DNA of 64,000 bases, taken from positions 62,001 through 126,000 of the forward strand of contig NZ_FWWY01000002.1 of NCBI RefSeq assembly GCF_900176145.1, read 5' to 3'. The DNA is from Sulfobacillus thermosulfidooxidans DSM 9293. Lineage in GTDB: Bacteria > Bacillota > Sulfobacillia > Sulfobacillales > Sulfobacillaceae. A program made the position numbers and the translations under genes. The notes beneath the pieces were generated by a model that was not told where the DNA came from, did not search any database, and saw nothing but the letters and a program-made list of their open reading frames with translations. Positions 41,467 to 49,127 of this stretch are shown in pieces; position 1 is the first letter of the stretch; each line of letters opens with the position of its first letter.

Positions 41467-42356
41467 GGGAGGACCTCCTGGGTGTTCCATTGGGCCCATA
41501 TCGAGGGGGTCAGGGCTTGGGCCTGACACACTGCGTTTTGGGCATGAAAATTAGCGACATGCCAGCGGATTTGCTGATCGGCTAAGAGCGTGTTGATGGC
41601 ACTGAGCACCGTCATCGCCGCCCAAACATTGGTGAGCATCCGTTGGGGTTGGCTGACGGCTTGGTGTCCACAGGCTTGGCCCGGCAGGGCCGAGGACGCA
41701 TCGGTGAGAATATCGGGATACACGGCGCCAACCGGCGGTAGCACGACATGGCCGAACAGTTTGGCGCCGATGACGACGTGGCCGCTATAGCCGCTGGTGC
41801 GGACGGTTTCCGCGTCGGCGGGATCGTCTGAGAGATAGACCCCATCGTTGCCGGCGTCGATGTATACAATATGAGCAAAGCGGGCGAAAATCTGATGCAG
41901 TAATTGCCGGGTAGCGTGGTTATCCACGCACCCGATGAGGACCGGCAGAGTGTGAAGGCTGGCGTACGGGCTGGGGTTTGGCCACACGGCGTAGCGATCT
42001 TGGCGATCGCTGGTGATGAAGGCATCGAGATCCGACGCTTGGGTCAGATAGGTGGGCATGGCGAACACGGGTAAACCATAGACCGCGCCAAAGCGGTCGG
42101 CCAGAATTTGTGCCTTGGGTTGCCCCACGTCTTGGGGGAGGAAGTGTTGGCGGAGCAGATTGGCCTCTTCCACCCGATCGCCGTCAATGAGCGTCAGCGT
42201 GACGGTCGTGGCATGGGTGGATTGTAATGCGTAGAGTAATCGCGCGAGATATTGAACGACGTAGCCGCCGGTACCTCCGGTGCCAACGACAAACAGTTGG
42301 AAGTGGGGGCGATAGAAAAAGGGGATGGTGAGAGGTTGAAGGGGTTCCAGCATCAT
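41463..42356 (-). CDS. ThiF/E1-like adenylyltransferase (PRTRC type)
   Basis: 297 aa from ATG 42356 (GGAGGTGTCCCCATC upstream), overlapping the 125-aa gene stop by ATGA. The nucleotide-binding loop VVGTGGTGGYVV lies at about residues 23-34; LIDGDRVEEANLLRQHF and GQPKAQILADRFG follow, as in ThiF/MoeB/E1 enzymes that adenylate a ubiquitin-like C-terminus. Cysteines in IGCVDNHATRQLL or GQACGHQ could carry the thioester. The best match is to ThiF proteins of plasmid PRTRC clusters. Neighbours are a Ubl, a JAB protease and an E2-like protein. Confidence 0.82.
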   Translation of the reverse strand: MMLEPLQPLTIPFFYRPHFQLFVVGTGGTGGYVVQYLARLLYALQSTHATTVTLTLIDGDRVEEANLLRQHFLPQDVGQPKAQILADRFGAVYGLPVFAMPTYLTQASDLDAFITSDRQDRYAVWPNPSPYASLHTLPVLIGCVDNHATRQLLHQIFARFAHIVYIDAGNDGVYLSDDPADAETVRTSGYSGHVVIGAKLFGHVVLPPVGAVYPDILTDASSALPGQACGHQAVSQPQRMLTNVWAAMTVLSAINTLLADQQIRWHVANFHAQNAVCQAQALTPSIWAQWNTQEVLP

Positions 42357-42730
42357 GATGGGGACACCTCCCAAGCGGTTGGCGAGCGGCGTTGACACCA
42401 AGCGCAGGAACAGGGCCGAGCTTGGCGGTCCACCCACGTCCAATGTTTTTGCCGGGCGGTGGCTTCTAAGTCGCGCAGGGCCAGAGAGGGAAAGGCGGCA
42501 GCCGTATCCTGCCATTGGCGTAAGCCGTCGGGCGTGAGCCATTGGTGTATCGCGTGCAGAAGCCGGGGATTGCGGGCAGCTCGGTGCATGAGGGCAGCGA
42601 CGACTTCAGCGCCGTCTCCCATTTCAAAGCAGGTATCGAAGGTGCGCGTATGCGTGCGGCCGTGCATCAGACAACGGGCAGCATACGCCACGCGATACCG
42701 AAATTGGGCGGGATCGGTAACGCGCAACAT
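42353..42730 (-). CDS. 125-aa Cys-cluster protein between JAB and E1 genes
   Basis: ATG follows GAAAGGAGTGCAAC. The helical body (LLHAIHQWLTPDGLRQWQDT) ends with CSCAWCQRR, a likely metal site. No family recognised; translation coupling to the E1 gene suggests a shared pathway. Confidence 0.55.
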   Translation of the reverse strand: MLRVTDPAQFRYRVAYAARCLMHGRTHTRTFDTCFEMGDGAEVVAALMHRAARNPRLLHAIHQWLTPDGLRQWQDTAAAFPSLALRDLEATARQKHWTWVDRQARPCSCAWCQRRSPTAWEVSPS

Positions 42731-42749
42731 GTTGCACTCCTTTCGTGGG

Positions 42750-43343
42750 TTACATAAATAAGTTAGAGACGGTCAAGGATACAAACCGTCCTCCACAACT
42801 CATCCGCCACACCATATCGGGGCGGGGCTGATCGCAGCGGCCGATGACGCCATAACAGCCCGTGGCTTGTTCATCGGCATCATCGGTGGCGGAGAAAAAG
42901 GCCGGAAGCGTGCCGTGGGAGTGGATTTGAACGACGCGCGGAAATAACGGGTCATAGGGATCCCGCAGGGCGTCGGTGGTGACTGAGGTGGCTGTCGCCT
43001 GCTGATGGGGAATCAGAATGCGGAAGCACTGGCGGCGCACGTCCCATCGCACTTCCAGGAGCAGTTCGTGCGGCAGAGCGCGGCGGCATTCCGTCACGAT
43101 CGTTGGTAAGAAATCATAAGGAATCCGGGGAATGGTGAAAGTCACGCCTTCGGTCCCGGCGGTCAGCGGAACCGATGCCGAGATCGCCGGGCGCGGGATA
43201 TCGGGTCGAGCGACACGAAAGAGTCCAATGGGGGTTGTGCGATATTCGACAACGCCGGTGGGTGTGATGAGGAACCGCACGGGTTCGTTTCCGGCGGCAC
43301 ATGCCGCGGGATCCGTATACCAGCCGATCCAGGCCGGGGTCAT
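42750..43343 (-). CDS. JAB/Mov34 metalloprotease (PRTRC protein A-like)
   Basis: 197 aa. The JAMM zinc motif is complete: H141-S-H143, then seven residues, S151, two residues, D154 (from HSHGTLPAFFSATDD), with E97/E98 upstream as the likely catalytic acid. GCYGVIGRCDQPRPDMVWRM continues the MPN fold. Bacterial JAB proteins remove or mature ubiquitin-like tails. The start overlaps the Ubl stop (ATGA). Confidence 0.82.
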   Translation of the reverse strand: MTPAWIGWYTDPAACAAGNEPVRFLITPTGVVEYRTTPIGLFRVARPDIPRPAISASVPLTAGTEGVTFTIPRIPYDFLPTIVTECRRALPHELLLEVRWDVRRQCFRILIPHQQATATSVTTDALRDPYDPLFPRVVQIHSHGTLPAFFSATDDADEQATGCYGVIGRCDQPRPDMVWRMSCGGRFVSLTVSNLFM

Positions 43344-43618
43344 CGACCTCCCGCACCTTTCCGCGATCCTTTGACGATGGGCACAATGAGACCGGTTTTC
43401 GCATTATACGTCATTTCACATCGGTCTTTTGAGAGTTCCGGATAGAGCCGTTCCATCATTTGCCGGATTTGTTCGAGGGTCAACGTTCGGTCGGTAATGA
43501 TATGCTGGTGGCCAGCATAGGCCACCACCCGATCTTTATCAACAGGTGCCGTTTCGGGGGAGGCAGAGGAATCTTTGGGAGAGGGGTCGTCCGGGAGAAA
43601 GGATATTTGTTCGGCCAT
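43340..43618 (-). CDS. Ubiquitin-like protein (PRTRC protein C-like), GG-R tail
   Basis: 92 aa. After a disordered N-terminus (PDDPSPKDSSASPETAP) the compact domain reads LTLEQIRQMMERLYPELSKD then CEMTYNAKTGLIVPIVKG. This resembles PRTRC-C Ubl proteins (spe-v---YpeLt-a-v). The very C-terminus is GAGGR, a diglycine followed by one Arg. ATG follows AAAGGAGTGTCGTAACTT. It lies between the E2-like and JAB genes. Confidence 0.7.
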   Translation of the reverse strand: MAEQISFLPDDPSPKDSSASPETAPVDKDRVVAYAGHQHIITDRTLTLEQIRQMMERLYPELSKDRCEMTYNAKTGLIVPIVKGSRKGAGGR

Positions 43619-43634
43619 AAGTTACGACACTCCT

Positions 43635-44288
43635 TTACGTCAGTAGTGAGGTGATCCACGTCGACCACGGGAAGCCGAGGGGTTGGAGCCATTCGGGGGG
43701 AAAGACGGATCGGGTGCTCAGCGCGGCCACGAGGCCGCGGTAATCGAGGCCGCTGCGGTTGGTCTGATGGGTCAGATCCCAATTGTTGGGAGTGCTAAAG
43801 AAGATGCGGACCAGGCTGGGCCAATCAGCGGGGGTATACGGACGGTGAGGCACGGTCCAGCAACAGGTGGTATTCTCATAAACATTGCTCAACGGATACC
43901 GGTACAACGGGGTGTCCGGCTGGAGCGGGGCGTTGTCCGCGACGGCCACGATGGCGGCTTGGATGATGTGGGTGTCGCGCTGTTTGAGGAAAAACAGGAG
44001 GCGCGGCAAGGGAATCACGGTGGATTCGCGGGAGCCTTCGAGGACCCAAGGATAGGCGGCAGCCGGCAGATCGCCAACCCAGCACTGTTCGGATCCCCGC
44101 CCGGCCCAAAACACGGTTTGCGGGGGCAAGAGCGGGCTGGTGGTCCACGGGCGAGACGACGCGCTGTCGTCGTGCAGGCGTTCCACGAGGGTCTCGAGCG
44201 GCAGTTGATAGCGGCGTTCGCGCACACCATCCGTGACATGGACGTGCGGCATTTGCCCGTCTTCCAACGTAATCGTGACACGGGTCAT
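43635..44288 (-). CDS. E2-like protein (PRTRC protein B / prokaryotic E2 family D-like)
   Basis: 217 aa from ATG 44288 (GGAGGAGGTGACCTGGAC), overlapping the upstream stop by ATGA. LPPQTVFWAGRGS, IPLPRLLFFLKQRD, YRYPLSNVYENTTCCW and WPSLVRIFFSTPNNW follow the order of PRTRC-B proteins (P-LLF...aPL-NVy--g-vC-G...FF-S-FTH). Cys in TTCCW could be the conjugating residue. Assignment is by pattern and context. Confidence 0.65.
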   Translation of the reverse strand: MTRVTITLEDGQMPHVHVTDGVRERRYQLPLETLVERLHDDSASSRPWTTSPLLPPQTVFWAGRGSEQCWVGDLPAAAYPWVLEGSRESTVIPLPRLLFFLKQRDTHIIQAAIVAVADNAPLQPDTPLYRYPLSNVYENTTCCWTVPHRPYTPADWPSLVRIFFSTPNNWDLTHQTNRSGLDYRGLVAALSTRSVFPPEWLQPLGFPWSTWITSLLT

Positions 44289-44833
44289 GTCCAGGTCACC
44301 TCCTCCAGGGGCCGGATTAAATCGGTGAGGACCGCGAGCCAATGGACCCAGCGCACCAGCATGGGCTCATACTCGTCCCAATTGTCATAATCCAGGTCCC
44401 ATTGCCACGTCCAGCGGCGGCCTTGCGCGGTGACGGTCGCTTGCATGGCATAATCCTGACTTTTGGCGAGAAAATCTTGGACGGTGGCCCAGACCTGAGC
44501 ATAGGTTTGGGCTGCGGTGCGGCGAATGGACGGGGGCAACGCGGGATCGCGCAGGCGAGTGAGCCAGGTGGTCCACGCGGGATCGGTCCACGTGAGACGA
44601 AGGATCGATGTCTCGTCGGTATCATCGGTGGTCAGGATCTGTGCGGTGGGAATCCAACAGGTGAGCAAGCGACGAGCGTGGTCGGAGCGCGATACGGGGC
44701 CTTGTCGCCATGTCAGGGCTAACGGGGGGACGGGGCGGCCTTGATCAGCCGTCCACTTATATGCCATAAGCGTTTCCCACCAAGTGCTCCACTCGAGAAT
44801 ATCGTCTTCACTGAGGTACGCGGAATACGTCAT
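44285..44833 (-). CDS. 182-aa protein heading the ubiquitin-like run
   Basis: Starts MTYSAYLSEDDILEWSTWWE. Strongly Trp/Asp-rich (RRWTWQWDLDYDNWDEYE). No family recognised. ATG follows GGAGGTGACACCCT; its stop overlaps the E2-like start. Confidence 0.55.
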   Translation of the reverse strand: MTYSAYLSEDDILEWSTWWETLMAYKWTADQGRPVPPLALTWRQGPVSRSDHARRLLTCWIPTAQILTTDDTDETSILRLTWTDPAWTTWLTRLRDPALPPSIRRTAAQTYAQVWATVQDFLAKSQDYAMQATVTAQGRRWTWQWDLDYDNWDEYEPMLVRWVHWLAVLTDLIRPLEEVTWT

Positions 44834-44854
44834 AGGGTGTCACCTCCCGAGCGA

Positions 44855-45184
44855 TTAGTAAAAGGGAATGGTTGGCGGACAGAATCCGGGTTCCATCGCG
44901 AGCGTGTCAATGAGGGTCGAGACCTGGAGCAGGGGATGCCATAAATTGTCGCGATTGACATCGCCGTCGTCCTCATCGTCATAGTCGTCGATATGCTCAA
45001 TGGGGGTGTAGAACAGCAGATCAATATAGGCGGCTTGCACGTCCGAAAAGGTAAAGGTGTGCCAATCCGTGATCGTGTCTTCTTGGAGAAAGCGAGCAAT
45101 CAGGGTGACGGCGGGCGATAGCGGGGGCGGATCGGCATCCCAGAAGGCGGCGAGGTTGGTCACGGGGGCAAGACGGGGCGGCAT
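44855..45184 (-). CDS. DUF6922-like protein, third copy
   Basis: 109 aa from ATG 45184, overlapping the SLOG gene stop (TGATG). LAAFWDADPPPLSPAVTLIA then RFLQEDTITDWHTF resembles the FWDVD...RVL...W pattern of 31931-32548. An acidic run (DDYDDEDDGD) follows. Confidence 0.45.
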   Translation of the reverse strand: MPPRLAPVTNLAAFWDADPPPLSPAVTLIARFLQEDTITDWHTFTFSDVQAAYIDLLFYTPIEHIDDYDDEDDGDVNRDNLWHPLLQVSTLIDTLAMEPGFCPPTIPFY

Positions 45185-45543
45185 CAGACAGATCCCTCCG
45201 GCATCAGACATTTGACGGGAATGTGGGCTGCCCGGGCTTGCCGAATCATGTCATCCGTGCCGGGACTGGCGCCGGGCAGGCGGAAGGCATAGACGGCATC
45301 GACGCCGGTGGCCAGCATCTGGGCATTGCGGCGCGGACCGGCGGCGCGGCCGTAGGTGGCCCAATCGGCGGGATAGACTTCGGTGGGCAACCCGCGTTGT
45401 TGAGCCAGACGGTGGGCGATGGCATCGGCGCCGCGGGCCCCGCCGGTAATGACGGTGGTGTCCGGGGGCAAGGCGTCGATCCAGCGGGCGATAGTAGCGG
45501 CATCGGTCCAATGGCGGCTGCCGCAGAAGATGACACGGCGCAT
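45184..45543 (-). CDS. SLOG-family DUF2493 protein (YspA/YpsA-related)
   Basis: 119 aa. VIFCGSRHWTDAATIARWID, then VITGGARGADAIAHRLAQQR and YGRAAGPRRNAQML match the Rossmannoid SLOG superfamily that binds nucleotide-derived ligands. ATG 45543 has GGAGGTGTGCCC upstream. It could sense or process a nucleotide signal. Confidence 0.85.
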   Translation of the reverse strand: MRRVIFCGSRHWTDAATIARWIDALPPDTTVITGGARGADAIAHRLAQQRGLPTEVYPADWATYGRAAGPRRNAQMLATGVDAVYAFRLPGASPGTDDMIRQARAAHIPVKCLMPEGSV

Positions 45544-45609
45544 GGGCACACCTCCCGATTAGTGTCACGTTCCCATGAGCCGGCCCGCGGCGGCGGGTCG
45601 GCTACGACA

Positions 45610-45882
45610 CTAAGGCATCTCATCATGGGGCGATGAGGAGGAGTCCGTATACGGGAGCGTGCGGTGCGTCCAGGCGGGGCCTGTCCACGAGCTATTGTCC
45701 CGGAGAATCGTGAGGGTAAAGCCTTCGCCGTCGGCGGTAAACACCGTTGCGGTGCCCTGTCCGGTTGTCATGGCGTCGGCCAGGGCGCGAGCGAGCAGGC
45801 GTAAGCCGGCCGTGGTGCCCACGATCTGGACGGAATCGTGGGCGGTGGCTTGCGGATAGACATGGAGTAACGGAGGATTCAT
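45610..45882 (-). CDS. 90-aa hypothetical protein
   Basis: ATG follows AAAGAGGAGATTAAG. DSVQIVGTTAGLRLLARALA then DAMTTGQGTATVFTADGEGF resembles small immunity-type proteins (GL--LA-AL--A) but the match is weak. Confidence 0.45.
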   Translation of the reverse strand: MNPPLLHVYPQATAHDSVQIVGTTAGLRLLARALADAMTTGQGTATVFTADGEGFTLTILRDNSSWTGPAWTHRTLPYTDSSSSPHDEMP

Positions 45883-45883
45883 C

Positions 45884-46414
45884 TTAATCTCCTCTTTCTT
45901 TGGAGGTAGGCGTCGAGACAGGGGAAAGGGGTTCTGAAAGGGTTTTCCGTATGGAAAGAGAAGCCGTTGCGAGTTTTTGACATTCATCGACGACGATTGC
46001 TTGGATGCGGGCGGTCATCGCGTCAGGGGAGCGTGATCCGTCGTCGTCGCCAAAGGTATCCGGATCATACAAAATGTCGGCTTCGGCGGGACCGAGGCGT
46101 TCCGCGATGCGGCGGCCGAGGTCCTGCCAGACCGTCAATAAATCGGGCTGGGGCGTGTAAAAGGCCATGCCTTCTTCATAGGGATCGGGCGGAGTATACG
46201 GTGTTAGAGGACCAAACGCCCAGTCGATCAGCGGGCCATCGGTGAGAAAGGTTTCATGATCGCGGAAAATGCTGTTGAGACAATCGGTCGCCGCGGCGGG
46301 ATCGGCGGCATCGACCAAAAGGGTGACAGAGACCCGCATTTTAGGACCGGGCGAGACCGGTAAGATGGTTGGATTATCGGTGTCCGGGGATTGCCCGGCG
46401 CGAAAATAGCGCAT
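45884..46414 (-). CDS. 176-aa hypothetical protein
   Basis: ATG 46414 follows CAGGAGGCAGACTTT. Contains MRVSVTLLVDAADPAAATDC and an acidic stretch DPDTFGDDDGSRSPD. No family recognised. Its last part overlaps a palindrome at 45943-45958. Confidence 0.5.
   Translation of the reverse strand: MRYFRAGQSPDTDNPTILPVSPGPKMRVSVTLLVDAADPAAATDCLNSIFRDHETFLTDGPLIDWAFGPLTPYTPPDPYEEGMAFYTPQPDLLTVWQDLGRRIAERLGPAEADILYDPDTFGDDDGSRSPDAMTARIQAIVVDECQKLATASLSIRKTLSEPLSPVSTPTSKERGD
45943..45958. promoter_or_regulatory. GTTTCC-N4-GGAAAC palindrome variant
   Basis: TTTTCCGTATGGAAAG, inside the 3' end of the 176-aa gene and about 60 bp before the next start. A weaker relative (GTTTCCATAGGGAATG) is at 46452-46467, upstream of the 176-aa gene. 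Confidence 0.4.
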
Positions 46415-46484
46415 AAAGTCTGCCTCCTGGTGGTCATAATGAGAGCTACGGGTTTCCATAGGGAATGATGAGACGATCACGGGG

Positions 46485-46772
46485 CTAGAACTCAGAGGAT
46501 CGGGTCGGCGTACAGGGGGTGCCAAAGTGTTGATGGAGAAGTTGGCAGAGATGGGTCAAAGCGGCATCGAGGGACCGAAAGCCAGAGCCGCCGCGGGTGT
46601 GATCTGCACTCCACCACGCCCAAACGCCGTGGTCGTCATAGACCATGACAGTGATGGTGACGCCCGTTGGTGTCACGGGAATGTTGGCATAGGTCAGACC
46701 CGATGCGCGGGTGCCCGTCGGGGTGATGGTGCCCCACGGCGTCGTCAGAGCGGGCCACACGGAAGAAGTCAT
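46485..46772 (-). CDS. 95-aa hypothetical protein
   Basis: ATG follows TAAGGAGGAATAGCGCG. Beta-rich (ITPTGTRASGLTYANIPV, VTITVMVYDDHGVWAWW). No family recognised. Confidence 0.5.
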   Translation of the reverse strand: MTSSVWPALTTPWGTITPTGTRASGLTYANIPVTPTGVTITVMVYDDHGVWAWWSADHTRGGSGFRSLDAALTHLCQLLHQHFGTPCTPTRSSEF

Positions 46773-46776
46773 CGCG

Positions 46777-46965
46777 CTATTCCTCCTTATCCGAACAACA
46801 AGACCGATCCGCGGGTATGCGAGCATCGGCCCGACGGCGCGGCTGGCGGCGATACGGAGCGTGCCGGCCTTTTTGAGGCGGCACGGACCGGGTAACGGGA
46901 ACGATGCCCTGCCACGAACCACGTGGCAACCGGTCGCCGTGTCGTAAATGGTCAGAGACTTTCAT
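46777..46965 (-). CDS. 62-aa Arg-rich hypothetical protein
   Basis: ATG follows CCAGGAGGTCGATATC. Basic (PPQKGRHAPYRRQPRRRADA) with a Cys pair near the end (RSCCSDKEE). Possibly nucleic-acid binding. It nearly abuts the next gene. Confidence 0.5.
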   Translation of the reverse strand: MKVSDHLRHGDRLPRGSWQGIVPVTRSVPPQKGRHAPYRRQPRRRADARIPADRSCCSDKEE

Positions 46966-47038
46966 GATATCGACCTCCTGGCGGATTGTCATGCACAATA
47001 TGGATAACCAGGACAGCCCATCCGACGTGCGGATGGGC

Positions 47039-47206
47039 TTAATGCGAGCATCCCGTCGCCCACGCGCGCCGCAGTTTGCGTTTGACGCGTTGTAGGGTGT
47101 TGTCGATATGTTTGGGACTTTTCTGATAGCGGGCGGCGATGGCCGCATAAGACTGGCCGGCGAGCCAGGCCCACAGAATTTCCCATTCCCGATCGCTGAG
47201 CAAATT
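47039..47206 (-). pseudogene. Sigma-region-4/LuxR-like HTH protein, C-terminal part split by Tn3
   Basis: LLSDREWEILWAWLAGQSYA then AIAARYQKSPKHIDNTLQRV is a region-4 or LuxR-type helix-turn-helix. The transposon inserted at 47202-47206. Deleting it joins this frame to WAELVQQAAN at 63938-64000. The gene heads the minus-strand block, so it may once have controlled it. Confidence 0.7.
47202..47206. repeat. Target-site duplication, left (AAATT)
   Basis: AAATT directly before the left inverted repeat; the identical AAATT lies at 63938-63942 after the right inverted repeat. A 5-bp duplication is typical of Tn3-family insertion. Confidence 0.9.
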
Positions 47207-47540
47207 GGGGTATCTGTAGCAATGGAACGAAAATGGCAATAGATTGGTTGAGGACTTATCGGCATTCTGAGAGAATTCCTTGATACGAACGGGCCGGCGA
47301 CACAGCAGAATTTTCTGTGAAATAGACAGTAGAGTGAAGCACCGAGTCGGCGCGCATTGCTCCCCAAAGCTGGGACGCGAGGTTTCTACAATGGCACGAC
47401 AATGGCTCTAGCGGATCTAGTAACGCTGGTCCCGACCTATCCCAAGCCCGTTGTGGCCCCAAACCCGGGTCCGCGGCTTGATTGTGGGGGTTTACCCGTG
47501 TCGCGCCCCATGTGTTAACCCAATCTTAACACCACGATCC

Positions 47541-47592
47541 TTGAAATATCACAAGGCCTTCTTATGATAAGCACATCACCATATCGCGATGG
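47541..47592 (+). promoter_or_regulatory. Promoter and ArsR-like operator before the MFS gene
   Basis: TTGAAA (47541-47546), 16-bp spacer, TATGAT (47563-47568). Overlapping and following the -10 is ATAAGCACATCACCATATCG (from 47567), which matches closely the site before arsR at 49467. Binding by ArsR is inferred. Confidence 0.55.
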
Positions 47593-47654
47593 GATTATGC
47601 GACGTAGGTGACAGACATTTTGACATCCTTATTACAGGGGGGGCTTTTTTCCAT

Positions 47655-49082
47655 ATGGACACGCAATCATCGTCATCCACCGTGCGCGATCACGTGCTGC
47701 AGCCGCTGGAAGAGGCGGGCCTTTCGGGGTTTCATTGGCGGACCTGGCTCACGGCGGGTATGGGATTTTTTACGGATGCCTATGATCTCTTTATTATCGG
47801 CGTCGTGACGTCGCTGTTAACGCCGCTGTGGCACCTGACGACCTTGGATCTGATGCTGTTGAACAGCACCGCCCTCTTTGCGGCCGTGCTGGGCGCGTTG
47901 ATCTTTGGACGCCTGATGGATCGCCTCGGACGCAAAACGGTCTATGGCATTGAAGCGATGCTCCTGACGGGTGGCGCGATCCTCTCCGCCTTCGCGCCCA
48001 ACGTCTGGCTGTTGCTGGTCTTTCGGTTCATTGTGGGCATGGGCGTCGGGGGCGACTACCCCATGAGCGGCATCATCATGAGCGAATACTCGAACCGCAA
48101 GCGCCGGGGCTTCTTGGTCAATGCGGTGTTTGCCATGCAGGGATTCGGCTTGTTGGTCGGCCCGGCGGTCGCCGCGGCCTTGTTGGCCAGTGGCGTGCCG
48201 GACGCGACCGCGTGGCGGCTGATGTTGGGGCTCGGGGCGATTCCGGCCGGGTCGGTCATTTGGCTACGGCGCTCGATTGCAGAAACGCCGCATTTTATGC
48301 TCGGGGCGCGGGGGGATGCGGCGGGGGCCGCCCAGGTGGTGGGCACATTGACCGCCAAAACCGTGGCTGCCGCGACCCAATCCGTGAAGCCGCTGGCGAA
48401 TTCCGCGCGGGTCTTGTTCACCAATCGGCGGTTTCTCCTGACGTTGATCGGGACCGCGTTTTCCTGGATGTTCCTGGACATGGCCTTTTACGGCAACAGC
48501 GTCTCCTCGTCGCTCATCATGAAAGCGTTGTCGCCGACCGGCTCCTTGCTCACGCATACCCTCACCTCCATGGTCATCTTCCTCGTCGCGGCCGTGCCGG
48601 GGTACTGGATCTCGGCCTTGACCATTGATCGCTTGGGTCGAAAATTCATCCAGGTCATGGGCTTTGCGGTGATGGCGGTGGCGTATGGAATCTTGTGGCT
48701 GGCGCCCGGCATTGCGCAGCAGACCACGGAGTTTTTGCTGGTGTATGGCGTGAGCTACCTCTTTATCGAATTCGGCCCGAACAGTACGACGTTTGTGTTT
48801 CCCTCCGAGGTTTTTCCGGTGACGGTGCGGGGCTTGGGATTCGGCATCTCCGCGTCGGCGGGGAAATTCGGCGCCGCCATTGCCGCGTTCCTGTTTCCGG
48901 TCTTGCTCGTCCGGTTGCAGCTGTCGGGGACGATGGGACTCTTAGCCGGCATTTCGGCCTTGGGCGTGGTGTTGACCCTGTTGGCCCTGCGCGAGTCCAA
49001 AGGCCTTACGCTTCGGGAGGCCTCGCAGGAAGCCCTCTTGGAGGCCCCAGCGGCCGACGGGACCCTCGCTCAGGGGAATTAA
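47655..49082 (+). CDS. MFS transporter, phosphate:H+ symporter (PHS) type
   Basis: 475 aa from the ATG at 47655 (MDTQSSSS); 12 hydrophobic segments are visible. FFTDAYDLFIIGVV, GRLMDRLGRKTVYG (motif A) and GVGGDYPMSGIIMSEYSNR are hallmarks of the PHS branch that takes up phosphate. In an arsenic island it may supply phosphate while excluding arsenate, or move an arsenic species; this cannot be told from sequence. An alternative ATG lies at 47589. Confidence 0.8.
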   Translation: MDTQSSSSTVRDHVLQPLEEAGLSGFHWRTWLTAGMGFFTDAYDLFIIGVVTSLLTPLWHLTTLDLMLLNSTALFAAVLGALIFGRLMDRLGRKTVYGIEAMLLTGGAILSAFAPNVWLLLVFRFIVGMGVGGDYPMSGIIMSEYSNRKRRGFLVNAVFAMQGFGLLVGPAVAAALLASGVPDATAWRLMLGLGAIPAGSVIWLRRSIAETPHFMLGARGDAAGAAQVVGTLTAKTVAAATQSVKPLANSARVLFTNRRFLLTLIGTAFSWMFLDMAFYGNSVSSSLIMKALSPTGSLLTHTLTSMVIFLVAAVPGYWISALTIDRLGRKFIQVMGFAVMAVAYGILWLAPGIAQQTTEFLLVYGVSYLFIEFGPNSTTFVFPSEVFPVTVRGLGFGISASAGKFGAAIAAFLFPVLLVRLQLSGTMGLLAGISALGVVLTLLALRESKGLTLREASQEALLEAPAADGTLAQGN

Positions 49083-49127
49083 GCGGCTGGCGTCGCTCAT
49101 ATCCGGTGTAGCAGGAGGGGAATCCGG

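Noticed and set aside
23098-46467. Canonical parS sites
   Set aside because: The palindrome GTTTCC-N4-GGAAAC differs from the chromosomal parS consensus TGTTTCACGTGAAACA at central positions, and no ParA or ParB gene was recognised in the window.
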